DNA of 64,000 nt from Saccharibacillus sacchari DSM 19268 (GCF_000585395.1 NZ_KK073875.1:3509307-3573306); one strand, 5' to 3'; shown: positions 41,989 to 51,511, counted from the first letter of the stretch. Numbers and translations: made by a program. Notes: generated by a model not told the origin, from the sequence alone.

Positions 41989-42157
41989 ATGGATTGCTTG
42001 GGGTGTCGAATCGCGAACGGCTTGGAGCCGAATACAAAGAAGACCGTTTCAACTGGGAGAGCCTGCTCAGCCGCATGATGCCGCACAGCGATTGAGACAG
42101 ACAAGAGAAAAAATTCTACTTGCATTATCCGTTAGAGAAGAGGAGCGAAGAACATGA
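41989..42157 (+). pseudogene. HIT-family gene with central deletion
   Basis: After GAGGA, the ATG at 41989 opens MDCLGCRIANGLEPN, the standard N-terminus of one HIT subfamily. The frame then stops at 42078. Other frames show EYKEDRFNWESLL and RLRQTREKILLAL, which resemble the C-terminal end of the same proteins. The middle with the HxHxH triad is absent, so it is not functional. An intact but different HIT gene lies at 12927. Confidence 0.6.
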
Positions 42158-42642
42158 CATTCCCTACCCATATCGTATCGGCAGGCGGGATCGTGGAAGA
42201 CGGAAAAGGAAACGTTTTATTGGTAAAGGCGCATGATGACGGATGGGTATATCCGGGCGGAATCACGGAGGTCGGGGAGAATCTGATTGACGGCGTGATT
42301 CGCGAGATCCGGGAAGAAAGCGGGATCGAGGCGGTCGTGAGCTATATGGTGAACGTGATCTCCAACACCGCCCTACATAAATGGTACGACGGCGTAACCG
42401 ATGTGCCGACTAAAGTCATGTTCGATTTTGTATGCAGAGCGGTAGGCGGCGAATTGTCGACCTCGGACGAGACGAGCGATTGCCGATGGGTGCCGAAAGA
42501 AGAAGTGCTGGATTACGTCACGCTTCCGGCAATCCGTTTGCGTTACGAGGCTTACTTGAGGTTCGAAGGCGCCGTAAACTACTTGGAGTACGCGACCGCT
42601 ACGAACACCGAATGCGAAGTCAAGCTGCAAAGACAGGTATAA
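42154..42642 (+). CDS. Nudix hydrolase
   Basis: The protein has 162 residues. The Nudix box GGITEVGENLIDGVIREI, followed by REESGI, is complete, and HIVSAGGIVEDGKGNVLLVKAHDDGW is a typical start. The substrate is unknown. GAGGAGCG lies before the ATG. It is separate from the Nudix at 36740 and belongs to a different branch judged by spacing. Confidence 0.88.
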   Translation: MTFPTHIVSAGGIVEDGKGNVLLVKAHDDGWVYPGGITEVGENLIDGVIREIREESGIEAVVSYMVNVISNTALHKWYDGVTDVPTKVMFDFVCRAVGGELSTSDETSDCRWVPKEEVLDYVTLPAIRLRYEAYLRFEGAVNYLEYATATNTECEVKLQRQV

Positions 42643-42675
42643 GCATAAGCCTATAAATACACAGGAGGATTTCAA

Positions 42676-43380
42676 ATGCAGTCATTTTCAATCATCTTCG
42701 ATATGGACGGTACTTTGTTTCAAACGGATCGCATTCTGGAAATTTCGCTGGAAGAGACGTTCGAATATTTGAGGTCGCGCGATCTATGGGGCAAGGAAGT
42801 TCCGAGTCCGATCGAAACGTACCGGGCGATTATGGGCGTGCCGCTTCCGCAGGTTTGGGAGACGCTGCTGCCCGAGCATACGGACGAAGTGAGGATGGAG
42901 GCCGATCGGCACTTTTTACAAACCTTGATCGCCAATATTGAAAAAGGAAAAGGAGCCTTATATGCAGGCACCTCGGAAGTTCTTGCTTATCTAAAAGAAA
43001 ACGGTGTATCGGTTTATATCGCTAGCAACGGATTGCAGCTCTACCTTGCGGCGATCGTCCGCTGTTACGGTCTGGACGCTTGGGTTACCGAGACCTTTAG
43101 CATCGAGCAGATCGATTCGTTGGACAAAGCGGATCTGGTCAGGTCCATCATCGAAAAATACGGCATCGAAAAAGGAGCGGTCGTCGGAGATCGGCTCTCC
43201 GATATCCGCGCCGCCCAAGCCAACGGATTGTTCGCGATCGGATGCCGGTTCGATTTCGCACGCGAGGAAGAGCTGGCGCAGGCGGATATCGTGATCGATC
43301 ATTTGCGGGAGTTGAAAACGCTGATTCATCAAATATCGCTTTCTTCTCCTTCAGGCAGGAACATACTCGGTACGTTATGA
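42676..43380 (+). CDS. HAD-family phosphatase
   Basis: The protein has 234 residues. Motif I is IIFDMDGTLFQTD, motif II IASNG, and motif IV VVGDRLSDIRAA. A helical cap sits between them. It is likely a phosphoglycolate-phosphatase-like or nucleotidase enzyme. The C-terminal 17 residues (SSPSGRNILGTL) overlap the end of the convergent lipoprotein gene and probably extend past the domain. CAGGAGG lies upstream. Confidence 0.88.
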   Translation: MQSFSIIFDMDGTLFQTDRILEISLEETFEYLRSRDLWGKEVPSPIETYRAIMGVPLPQVWETLLPEHTDEVRMEADRHFLQTLIANIEKGKGALYAGTSEVLAYLKENGVSVYIASNGLQLYLAAIVRCYGLDAWVTETFSIEQIDSLDKADLVRSIIEKYGIEKGAVVGDRLSDIRAAQANGLFAIGCRFDFAREEELAQADIVIDHLRELKTLIHQISLSSPSGRNILGTL

Positions 43381-43991
43381 AGCTCGTTATATCGTTCCAG
43401 CTCGTCGATTTCATGTTGAAGATCATCGAAGTTGAAGCGATGCGATCCCCATTGGCTTGCGATAATTCCGTCCGAATCTGGTTCTGCGGTGAATTTTCCA
43501 TCAGAAAGCCCCATTACGCCATAATCGAAATCTTCTTTATCGAGCCTGGAACCTTTGTTGGCGCTCAGGAACAAAACGACTTCTTCGCCGATCGTAAACA
43601 TCGGGGTCACTTTTTCGTCCACGATCAAGATTTTATCGTCTGTCTCGCCTCCTTGTGTTCGAACTTCTACAACGCTGCCGGGATCGCCTTTGTAAACGGT
43701 AACCACTTGAACGAAAGTGTCAGTAGCCGGAAGTCCGGTAAAGTCGTTTTCCGTTTCTTGAGAAAGAACAGTACCATGAATGATAACATCCGAGTCGCGC
43801 ACCAGTTGATTCTTTTCCATTTTCGTCATCCGAGAACTGGCTTGAGCGATCTCTTTTTCCCTACTTTCCTTCGTCGTTTCCATCGTTGCGGCTGGAGATT
43901 CCGTTCGATTCGAGGTTTGATCTCCACAAGCGGCAAGAACGACTAACAGGGCAGTCCATGTCAGCAAAAGCATTCTGTTAGATCGCATCAT
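43329..43991 (-). CDS. Putative lipoprotein
   Basis: The protein has 220 residues with lipobox VVLAACGDQ. GGAGGG stands before two ATGs (43991 and 43988). The mature domain (SDVIIHGTVLSQETENDF, then FVQVVTVYKGDPGSVVEVRTQGG and VTPMFTIGEEVVLFL) is beta-rich, of a type common among Bacillus extracytoplasmic proteins of unknown function. Its 3' end overlaps the HAD gene by 52 bases on the opposite strand. Confidence 0.78.
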   Translation of the reverse strand: MMRSNRMLLLTWTALLVVLAACGDQTSNRTESPAATMETTKESREKEIAQASSRMTKMEKNQLVRDSDVIIHGTVLSQETENDFTGLPATDTFVQVVTVYKGDPGSVVEVRTQGGETDDKILIVDEKVTPMFTIGEEVVLFLSANKGSRLDKEDFDYGVMGLSDGKFTAEPDSDGIIASQWGSHRFNFDDLQHEIDELERYNELHNVPSMFLPEGEESDI

Positions 43992-44088
43992 TTTCCCTCC
44001 TGACTCCTGAATTGAATACTTATCTAATGAACGTCTTCTTTGCAAAGAACGTTATCTTTTTCATCCATACATCGAAAGGACGGTTCCT

Positions 44089-44625
44089 ATGCTACGTTTA
44101 CAAACCTTCACCCCGACCGACTTCGACCAACTCATTCAATGGAGCGGCGATGCAGCCTTTTTGCTCCAATGGGCAGGTCCCCAATTCCGATATCCGCTAT
44201 CTATCGATCAATTGGAAAGCTACATGCAAGGAGCTAACAACAAAGATTCCTCCGATCGGCTCATTTACAAAGTCGTCGACGAGTCAATCAACGAAACCGT
44301 AGGCCATCTGTGCCTAAGCCTGGATCGGGACAACCGTTCGGGGCGAATTGGAAAAGTATTGCTCGGTACAAACCATCAAGGCAAAGGCTACGGCGAACAA
44401 ATGATCCGGGAAGCGCTGCGTATCGGATTCGACGACTATCATCTGCATCGCATCAGCCTAGGCGTATTCGATTTCAATCATTCGGCTATCCGCTGCTATG
44501 AAAAGTCAGGATTTGTTCAAGAAGGACTCATTCGGGATGCAAGAAGGTACAAAGACATCTTTTGGAATCTGATCGAAATGAGTATATTGGAAGAGGAATG
44601 GAAAAGGATGAGCAAAGCCGAATGA
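44089..44625 (+). CDS. GNAT-family N-acetyltransferase (RimJ/RimL-like)
   Basis: The protein has 178 residues. Motif A reads VLLGTNHQGKGYGEQMI, and the C-terminal NHSAIRCYEKSGF is the standard motif B. It resembles acetyltransferases that act on protein N-termini or small amines. GAAAGG lies before the ATG. Its stop overlaps the next start by ATGA. Confidence 0.88.
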   Translation: MLRLQTFTPTDFDQLIQWSGDAAFLLQWAGPQFRYPLSIDQLESYMQGANNKDSSDRLIYKVVDESINETVGHLCLSLDRDNRSGRIGKVLLGTNHQGKGYGEQMIREALRIGFDDYHLHRISLGVFDFNHSAIRCYEKSGFVQEGLIRDARRYKDIFWNLIEMSILEEEWKRMSKAE

Positions 44626-45086
44626 TCCGAGGCGTGAGCGTAGAGATCCCGAACGAATACGGCAGTTTTCTAGGCAAATTGCTAAAACCTTTTCCAGTCG
44701 CAGCATACAATTGGCGTATCGGAGCGGAAGAATCATATCGAATCGTAAACGGCGAGTTTGAACCTATGTTCCTTAAACCAGTCGAATGCATGAACGGCGA
44801 AGTACTGAAAAACATCATCGAAAACGAAAAATACTATCTCATTTTCCAAGACCTAAAAGCTTTCCCAAAAACCGATGACCCTATCGAAATCAACACCTAT
44901 TCCGACTTCCTGACCAGCGAATGCGAATTGTCCCTACTGGTCATCGATAGCAGTTACGTCGCGATCTATTGCAAAGATGCAAAAATAGCACACAAAATAC
45001 ATACCCGCGCCCAAGCCCTAAACTACAGCAATATCCGCTACATCACCGACGAAAACGATTTCAGAACGAAGCTAACAGTCTATTAA
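44622..45086 (+). CDS. DUF2691-like protein
   Basis: The protein has 154 residues. MIRGVSVEIPNEYGSFL, then YNWRIGAEESYRIVNGEF, YYLIFQDLKAFP and IYCKDAKI, match DUF2691, a small family in Bacillales of unknown function, as I recall it. It begins in the stop codon of the acetyltransferase gene and is likely co-expressed with it. Confidence 0.75.
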   Translation: MIRGVSVEIPNEYGSFLGKLLKPFPVAAYNWRIGAEESYRIVNGEFEPMFLKPVECMNGEVLKNIIENEKYYLIFQDLKAFPKTDDPIEINTYSDFLTSECELSLLVIDSSYVAIYCKDAKIAHKIHTRAQALNYSNIRYITDENDFRTKLTVY

Positions 45087-45226
45087 CCCAACACCCAAAA
45101 TCCTTTCCTAAAAAGAAAAGCCCAGCGGAGGGAGAAATTCAGTTCAAGACGCCTTTGAACCCGCAGCGCCCACCTTTTCCACACACGAACAGGATTTCCA
45201 ATCTCCCACATCAAGGAGTGATTCCG

Positions 45227-45676
45227 ATGAAAAACATCTTCGACCCCGCGCCGACCGAGGAAATTCTCGCCCGAATCGATCAACTGCAACCGGATGCCGA
45301 GCCTTCATGGGGCAAAATGAACGTCGCGCAAATGCTGGCGCATTGCTCGGCTTTTCAAGATATCGCCACCGGCGACTCCGTTAGCGCGAGAAGCTGGTTA
45401 GGCATAGTGGTCGGTCGCTTAGCCAAACCTGTTTTTTACAACGACAAACCGCTTCCGCGAGACATGTCCACGATTCCGACGCTCATTATTACAGATCCAC
45501 AAGCCTTCGACGCAGAACAAGCAATCCTGAAGCAAAAACTCAAAAAGTTGCAAAGCATCGGCCCTGACAAGCAGCCGCTTCGCCCTCATCCTTTCTTTGG
45601 CAAACTAAGCGCAGAAGAGTGGGGGAAAGGCATCTACAAACATCTGGATCATCATCTTAATCAGTTCGGAGTGTAA
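45227..45676 (+). CDS. DUF1569/DinB-superfamily protein
   Basis: The protein has 149 residues. The sequence WGKMNVAQMLAHCSAFQDI and the ending YKHLDHHLNQFG carry the His residues of the DinB-like four-helix metal fold (DUF1569). AAGGAG lies before the ATG at 45227; the frame is open far upstream, but that region overlaps the previous gene. The 140 bases between contain nothing recognisable. It may detoxify a thiol-conjugated substrate. Confidence 0.75.
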   Translation: MKNIFDPAPTEEILARIDQLQPDAEPSWGKMNVAQMLAHCSAFQDIATGDSVSARSWLGIVVGRLAKPVFYNDKPLPRDMSTIPTLIITDPQAFDAEQAILKQKLKKLQSIGPDKQPLRPHPFFGKLSAEEWGKGIYKHLDHHLNQFGV

Positions 45677-45679
45677 GTT

Positions 45680-47413
45680 ATGAGCAACCGCCAATGGGTC
45701 ATTCACTTTATGCGGATGCATAAGCGCGTTTTCGCGTGCGGGTTTATCGTCACGACGCTGATGACTCTTATTAATTTGATTTATCCGTTTTTGAACGGGC
45801 AGATCGTCAATATCGCTTTTTATGAAAAAGATCCGTCCGCTTTTTTGCGATTATGTCTGATCTACGCGGGCATGTTGTTTTTTAACCAATTTATCGTCGC
45901 CACGCTCAACAATCTGATTTCTTCGCATCTGATGACCGGGTTCGTTTTCGATATTCGACGGACATTGTTTAAAAAGATCCTGCGTAAAAAAGGCAAAGAC
46001 CTATCGGGGATGTACAGCGGGGATCTGATCAGTCGAATGAATCTCGATACCTCGGATATCATGAATCTGGTATTTTGGAGCGGGCTTTGGGGGTATTCGA
46101 ACCTTTTACATATCGTTTTCGCGGTTGGTTTTATGTTCTATTACAATGTGCTGCTTGGGGCGCTGACGCTCGTTTTGGTTCCGCTTGTCTTCTACACCTC
46201 CAGAGCGTTCAAGCGGAGATCCGAACGAATCAATGCCGAGGTTTCCAGGGAACAAGGTCAACTTTCGTCCTATTTGTTCGAAATCGTGAAGAATCTGCAA
46301 GAGATCAAGCTTCTGAATGCGGCTAAAAGAGCTTCCCGGTTCTACTTGAGGAAAACGACTGCCATCAATCAAATGAACGTTAACAGCGGAAAGGTGGATG
46401 TCGCGACCGAACGGGTCAACGCCTTCATTTCCCTGATTGCCCAACTGTTGATTTTCGTCATCTGCGCAATCTTTATCGTGCGTGGGCAGATGCAGCTCGG
46501 CGTATTTGTGGCGGCAATCAGTTACTTCAATATGGCCGTTACCTACTTTGCCTCGATCAATGGAAAGATTGTCGAAGCCGGACGCCAGACCGTGTCGCTC
46601 CAGCGCGTGGTAAACATTTTGAACGGGGAAGAAGAGGATTACCGGGAACAACTAGCACCCGTGACCATACAGGACGGGCATATCGAATTCAAAAATGTAA
46701 CGTTCGGCTATGCCGACGCGCCTCCTGTTTTGCATCTGTTTAATCTTCGGCTTGAAGGAGGCACGACGGTTGGGCTGGTGGGTCGAAGCGGCGCGGGCAA
46801 AACGACGATCGCAAATCTGCTCTACAACCTATATTCCGTAGACAGCGGTGAATTGTTGATCGACGGAACGAACATCGAACGCTACAACTTACATAGTTTG
46901 CGCAGTCAGGTCGGCATTGTGCATCAGGAGACGATTTTGTACGACGACACGCTGCGTTATAATTTGACCTTTTCCCATGATCGCGATCGAGACGAATCCT
47001 TAATCGAGGTCTTGAAAAAGGCCGAGTTATACGAAGTGTTCAAGACGCTGCCGAACGGACTGGATACGCGGCTGGGAGTCGGCGGACAAGAATGGTCGGG
47101 CGGTCAGAAGCAGCGGTTAGCGATCGCAAGAATTCTGGTCAAAGATCCCAAAATTCTGATTTTCGACGAAGCGACTTCATTTTTGGATAGCCGCAACGAA
47201 GCCCTGATCCGGGACATGTTAAGCGACAAATCCAAGCCTCGAACGCTGATCGTCATCGCGCACCGTTTTTCCACGATTCAAAGCTGCGACAAGATCGCGG
47301 TGCTGGCAGACGGCGCCGTGGTAGGCTTCGATACGCATGAAGCGTTAATCGAAAATAACCGCGTCTATGCAGAATTGTTCCGCGAACAGTGCATGGGGGA
47401 GGAGGCCGTATGA
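45680..47413 (+). CDS. ABC exporter, fused permease-ATPase (intact half)
   Basis: The protein has 577 residues. Six membrane helices (to about residue 300) precede an ATPase domain with Walker A GRSGAGKTT, signature EWSGGQKQR (Trp in place of the usual Leu) and Walker B ILIFDEATS. Such proteins form heterodimers that export peptides or drugs. Its partner is the next gene, which overlaps by ATGA. It also lies 3 bases after the DinB-like gene. Confidence 0.9.
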   Translation: MSNRQWVIHFMRMHKRVFACGFIVTTLMTLINLIYPFLNGQIVNIAFYEKDPSAFLRLCLIYAGMLFFNQFIVATLNNLISSHLMTGFVFDIRRTLFKKILRKKGKDLSGMYSGDLISRMNLDTSDIMNLVFWSGLWGYSNLLHIVFAVGFMFYYNVLLGALTLVLVPLVFYTSRAFKRRSERINAEVSREQGQLSSYLFEIVKNLQEIKLLNAAKRASRFYLRKTTAINQMNVNSGKVDVATERVNAFISLIAQLLIFVICAIFIVRGQMQLGVFVAAISYFNMAVTYFASINGKIVEAGRQTVSLQRVVNILNGEEEDYREQLAPVTIQDGHIEFKNVTFGYADAPPVLHLFNLRLEGGTTVGLVGRSGAGKTTIANLLYNLYSVDSGELLIDGTNIERYNLHSLRSQVGIVHQETILYDDTLRYNLTFSHDRDRDESLIEVLKKAELYEVFKTLPNGLDTRLGVGGQEWSGGQKQRLAIARILVKDPKILIFDEATSFLDSRNEALIRDMLSDKSKPRTLIVIAHRFSTIQSCDKIAVLADGAVVGFDTHEALIENNRVYAELFREQCMGEEAV

Positions 47414-48330
47414 AGCGATGGGAGACGTACCGGGCATTGACGCGGGAGATTGGAGGCGTTCGTAAACCGCTGATCGTACTCGGACTTTTAAAAGGATGGA
47501 ATCTGATTTGCGGACTGGTTCCCCTGATCTTGTATGCACGGCTTGTGGATCATGTATTAGTAGGCGGGGATCTCAGTGAACTGGGGTGGATTGTTGCCGG
47601 ATATGCGGGAGTGTTCCTGTTGGCGACCGTTGGAATCATAATCGGCAAAAGTTTCTCTAACCGTCTACATTTCACATTTGACGTCAAAGTGAAACGCAAG
47701 CTGTTGACGCGATACGCCGCGCTCGATCGGGATACGTATCGCAAATACGGCATCGGAGACGTCAAAAGCCGAGTCGAGAGCGATACTGAAGCGGCCGGGA
47801 ACTTTTTTGCCACGCATCTGCTGGAGTTTGGCTATTCTGTGGTGTATGCAATCGCTCTGGTGGGGATTCTGCTTGTCTACGATTGGCGAATCGCGTTGAT
47901 CAGCTTTGTGTTCGTCCCGATCTCGTTAATTACCGTCAATGCTCTAGGACGAAAAACGCAGAAGTACGGCGAGGAGCTATGGCGGCTTCAGACGGGGTAC
48001 GAGAGTTTTCTGCATACGAATTTTCAAAACTGGAAAGATGTCAAAACCAACAACCTGGAAGCGGATCGGTTGGACGAGCTGAACGATCACTACAAAAAAA
48101 TCCGCCGCTTTTGGTTCATGAATCAACTCTATTTGCATCTGGGAATTACGTACTCCTTTTTCACCAAAAACTTTATTACGCAATTGTTCGTTTATTTTAT
48201 TGGTGGCTTGTTCGTCATTCAGGGCTATGCGGAAGTCGGCGTGCTGTTGATTTTTGTCAGCTATTACGGTCAGTTTTTCGGGTTCATCGAAGGGATTGGC
48301 AATTCGGTCATGAACTTCAGAAATGATTAG
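47410..48330 (+). pseudogene. ABC exporter membrane half, cut by an in-frame TAG
   Basis: These 306 residues carry six membrane helices of a type-I ABC exporter. The ATG at 47410 overlaps the upstream stop. The frame ends at TAG (48328-48330) right after NSVMNFRND, where related transporters simply continue through the linker into the ATPase domain. The downstream frame continues without shift, so one base change explains the break. It could also be read through at low level. Confidence 0.75.
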
Positions 48331-49143
48331 GTGAGTATAGGAAAAGTAATCGAAATTCTGAATACGGAAGTCCGGCAGAAAACGCGTCGAACAATCAAAG
48401 GCACGGATGTGCAAGCGGATGGCGTTCGATTCGCTTATGAGGAAAATGGACCGCTTGCGCTGGACGGGATTTCTTTTTCCGTGGGGAAAGGCGAACACTT
48501 GGCAATCGTGGGCAAAAGCGGCAGCGGCAAATCGACGATCGCCAAGCTGTTGACCGGACAGATTGTTCCGCAAGCAGGCAGCGTATGGATCGGCGATGCG
48601 GACGTGGCGACAGTGAGCAGCGAGAGTCTGGCGGATCAGGTGAGCATCGTGGTGCAGGAGCCGGTGCTTTTTAACCTAAGCATTCGGGAGAACCTGCTGT
48701 TGGCGAAGGACGGAGCAACTGATGCAGAGCTGACCGAGTGCTGCCGAAGAGCGAGCATTGATGGATTCATCGAGACATTGCCCGAGAAGTGGGACACGAT
48801 TATCGGCGAAAAAGGCGTACGTCTCTCGGGCGGTCAGAAGCAGCGTTTATCGATTGCCCGGGCTTTTTTGCAAGATCGGGATATCATTATCTTCGACGAA
48901 AGCACCAGCGCGCTGGACAGCGAGAACGAGAACGGTATTATTCAGGAACTTCGCAGCCTTGCAGAAGGCAAAACACTGATCTCGATCGCCCATCGGCTAT
49001 CTACCATTCTGGATTGCGACAAGGTGCTCGTGCTGCAAGACGGCGCGGTAGTCGCTTACGGCACACACGAAAATTTGCGTAGTGCCAGCGAACATTACGA
49101 CCTATTATTCGGCAATCAATATCGGTTGATGCTCAGTAGTTGA
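48331..49143 (+). pseudogene. ABC exporter ATPase half, downstream of the TAG
   Basis: The frame resumes directly after the TAG with VSIGKVIEILN and encodes a complete nucleotide-binding domain (Walker A GKSGSGKST, LSGGQKQR, Walker B IIIFDEST, H-loop AHRLST). Translated alone from GTG 48331 it would be a free ATPase of 270 residues, but no ribosome site precedes it. It is best read as the second part of the split gene at 47410. Confidence 0.7.
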
Positions 49144-49211
49144 AAAGAGACCTTATGAGGACTCCTGCTGCACAAACTATAAGTTGATTGGCAAAACCTA
49201 TTTCCTATTCC

Positions 49212-49319
49212 TAGTAGTTTGACCAAACTTAATCATAGGTTTACGTTCGGCTGAAACGCACACGCTTTAGGTGCGTTTCAGTCGGGCGTAACCTTACATT
49301 TAACTTGGTCAAGCTATTA
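49212..49319 (+). repeat. Palindromic repeat, copy A
   Basis: About 108 bp. The left end TAGTAGTTTGACCAAACTTAA and right end TTAACTTGGTCAAGCTATTA are partly complementary, and the inner part CTGAAACGCAC / GTGCGTTTCAG forms a perfect 11-bp stem around a conserved loop ACGCTTTA. No coding frame is present. It follows the split ABC gene and lacks a T-run. Confidence 0.75.
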
Positions 49320-49368
49320 GCGATGAAGCGGATAATGAGAAACAAATTCGCAGAGAGGTCGTGGCAAT

Positions 49369-50151
49369 ATGGGAAAAGAGAGTATCGGACAAAAGTGGGA
49401 TGCCAAGCATTACGACGCACAGATCGGCTATGTATCGAAGCTGGGGACAGGTCTGATCGAGCTGTTGAATCCGCAAGCCGGAGAACGGATCATCGACTTG
49501 GGCTGCGGCACGGGCGATCTGGCGGAGCAGATTCGCAAGCGGGGCGTTTTTTGCACGGGAATGGACTATTCGCCGGAAATGATCGAAGCTGCACAGGAAA
49601 AATATCCCGAAGGATCTTTTCGAGTCGCGAACGCGGAGGAATTCCGGTTGCAAGACGGCGAAGAAGAGTACGATGCCGTATTTTCCAACGCGGCGCTGCA
49701 TTGGATGAAGCATCCGGAAGGCGTTATCCGTTCGGTCGGTCACGCACTGCGTCCCGGCGGACGGTTCGTGGCCGAATTCGGCGGCAGCGGGAATGTCTGC
49801 GCGATCGTCAATGCCCTGACTAGAGAACTGGCGGCACGCGGCATCGATTGGCAGTCTCGTTTCCCTTGGTACTTCCCGTCGGTCGGACAGTACACGCCGC
49901 TGTTGGAGCAAGGCGGCTTCGAAGTTCGTTACGCCGAATTGTACGATCGTCCTACCCCGCTCGGCAGCGGAGAGAACGGTCTGAACAACTGGCTGCAAGC
50001 TTTCGCGGGACCGCTGTTGAAAGGAACCGAGCCGGAGATGCAGCAAAAAATCGTGGAAAACTGCGCGTCTGCGCTGAGACCGACTTTGTATCGCAACGGC
50101 GAATGGGTAGCGGATTATCGTCGCCTGCGGATCGTAGCAGTTAAAAAGTAA
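49369..50151 (+). CDS. Class I SAM-dependent methyltransferase (Tam-like)
   Basis: The protein has 260 residues. The SAM motif is IIDLGCGTGDLAEQI, followed by GMDYSPEMIE, and YDAVFSNAALHWMKHP is close to the trans-aconitate methyltransferase group. That suggests a small carboxylate substrate, but identity is unproven. GAGAGG lies before the ATG. A bidirectional-looking terminator follows 33 bases after the stop. Confidence 0.85.
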   Translation: MGKESIGQKWDAKHYDAQIGYVSKLGTGLIELLNPQAGERIIDLGCGTGDLAEQIRKRGVFCTGMDYSPEMIEAAQEKYPEGSFRVANAEEFRLQDGEEEYDAVFSNAALHWMKHPEGVIRSVGHALRPGGRFVAEFGGSGNVCAIVNALTRELAARGIDWQSRFPWYFPSVGQYTPLLEQGGFEVRYAELYDRPTPLGSGENGLNNWLQAFAGPLLKGTEPEMQQKIVENCASALRPTLYRNGEWVADYRRLRIVAVKK

Positions 50152-50184
50152 GAGATGCTGATTTGGAAGTTTGGATAAAGGATT

Positions 50185-50214
50185 AAAAAACCTGCACAAA
50201 AGTGCGGGTTTTTT
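50185..50214 (+). terminator. Rho-independent terminator
   Basis: AAAAAACCTGCAC and GTGCGGGTTTTTT form a stem with AAAA loop, a T-run on the + side and an A-run on the other, so it can work in both directions. It ends the methyltransferase transcript. Confidence 0.85.
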
Positions 50215-50251
50215 ACACGTAAGCCTAATCAACAGGCTAGGAGGTTGCGAT

Positions 50252-50890
50252 ATGCCCTATGCTTATACGGTTTTACACGTTGAACCTTATCACGAGCGCC
50301 CGGTATGGATAAAAAGTATGACGGAAGTCGAGGAATACATGCCGCTTTCACCGCTTGCGGGCGAACGTGAAGTTGAGCTATTCCTATATACGCTTCTAGG
50401 TGCCAGCCAACTTGAACTGCGCGCGACACCTCAACAGATGCTGCAAGAGTTTATGGAACTTGACGAAGAAAACGGAATCGCGCTTAGCGGCGGCATTGTT
50501 TTTTGCGAAAATGAAAACCGCCGCATCCTGCCCAGCTGCTGCGCCGGGGTCGAACAAATACCGGAGATTATCGAAGATGTGATCAATCGGCAAAGCCCGT
50601 GGCTGGGGCATGATCCATGGCCGACGATTACCTACGAAGGCGAGCAGGCGTATGTCTGGCCGGATAATGTTTCCGCTCAATTTCCCGATTCGGAATCGGT
50701 GAAGATCGAAGTCTCTGAGGAACCGCCGATCGTTTATTCCTATGGGGAATTGTTGCAGAGTGTTCACCGTTGTGCGACTGAGCTTGAAGGCTTTATCGAC
50801 GGGCCGCTGTACCTTTGGTTAATCGCTAACAGTCCAGAACTAGCCGGAGCGGTGAGCGAACGACTGAAGCGGCTGCTGTTGCAAGTATAA
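50252..50890 (+). CDS. Unrecognised 212-residue protein
   Basis: TAGGAGG lies before the ATG at 50252; the longer frame would run over the terminator. It contains MPYAYTVLHVEPYHERPVW, an acidic centre and ILPSCCAGVEQIPEII. No known domain is recognisable, though the start resembles proteins of unknown function in Paenibacillus. Palindromic repeat copy B begins immediately after the stop. Confidence 0.6.
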   Translation: MPYAYTVLHVEPYHERPVWIKSMTEVEEYMPLSPLAGEREVELFLYTLLGASQLELRATPQQMLQEFMELDEENGIALSGGIVFCENENRRILPSCCAGVEQIPEIIEDVINRQSPWLGHDPWPTITYEGEQAYVWPDNVSAQFPDSESVKIEVSEEPPIVYSYGELLQSVHRCATELEGFIDGPLYLWLIANSPELAGAVSERLKRLLLQV

Positions 50891-50999
50891 TAGTGACTTG
50901 ACCAAGTTAAATGTAGGGTTACGCCCGTCTGAATCGCACCTAAAGCGCGTACGTTTCAGGCGACCGTAAACCTCTGATTAAGGTTGGTCAAGCTAATAG
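50891..50999 (-). repeat. Palindromic repeat, copy B (inverted)
   Basis: This copy is in opposite orientation to A and C. Read on the minus strand it gives TAGCTTGACCAACCTTAATC, the inner CTGAAACGTAC, loop CGCTTTAGG and the complementary arm with a few mismatches. It starts directly after a stop codon. Confidence 0.72.
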
Positions 51000-51070
51000 C
51001 ATAGGAATACGGGTAATTCATAGGAAGCGAAGATGAGTGTGCATTCTAAAACAGAAAGAAGGAGCCGAAC

Positions 51071-51511
51071 ATGATCCCTGCAAAAATCACGTTGGTTACG
51101 GTCGCGGCCAATAGCGTTCCGAAGCTGCGAGCCTTTTATCAAAGTTTAGGTTGGCCGGAGACGGATGTCAGCTCGGATCAGTACGCCGTATTCAAGACCG
51201 CAGGCGTGCTGCTGTCCATTTTTCCTATCGAAGAAGCGCTGCAAGAAGCAGGATTGGAGACGGTTGCAATCTCAACCGAACTGCCTGTTTTCAAAGGAAT
51301 TACGCTGTCGCTCAACGTTGATACGCCCGAACAGGTCGATGCCATTATCGGCGAAGCAGAGGAAAAAGGCGGCCGAATCCTCAATGGACCGAAAGACGCT
51401 GTTTGGGGAGGGCGCATTGGACATTTCATGGACCCGGAAAACAATCTGTGGGAAGTGGCTTGGAATCCGACGGCCGTGTTTAACGAGTACGGAGCGATGA
51501 CTTCTTTTTAA
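51071..51511 (+). CDS. VOC-family (glyoxalase-like) protein
   Basis: The protein has 146 residues. The paired beta-alpha-beta-beta-beta layout of the vicinal-oxygen-chelate fold is visible: ITLVTVAANSVPKLRAFYQSLGW, then AWGGRIGHFMDPENNLWEVAW near the end (GHFMDPENNLWE). These proteins bind a metal and act as isomerases, dioxygenases or antibiotic-binding proteins. The substrate is unknown. AGAAGGAG precedes the ATG. Confidence 0.85.
   Translation: MIPAKITLVTVAANSVPKLRAFYQSLGWPETDVSSDQYAVFKTAGVLLSIFPIEEALQEAGLETVAISTELPVFKGITLSLNVDTPEQVDAIIGEAEEKGGRILNGPKDAVWGGRIGHFMDPENNLWEVAWNPTAVFNEYGAMTSF

Noticed and set aside
41942-42157. A 71-residue open frame considered as an intact gene
   Set aside because: It crosses the HIT remnant in a different frame from the clear N-terminus, and only its last part resembles the family, so I list the region as a pseudogene.
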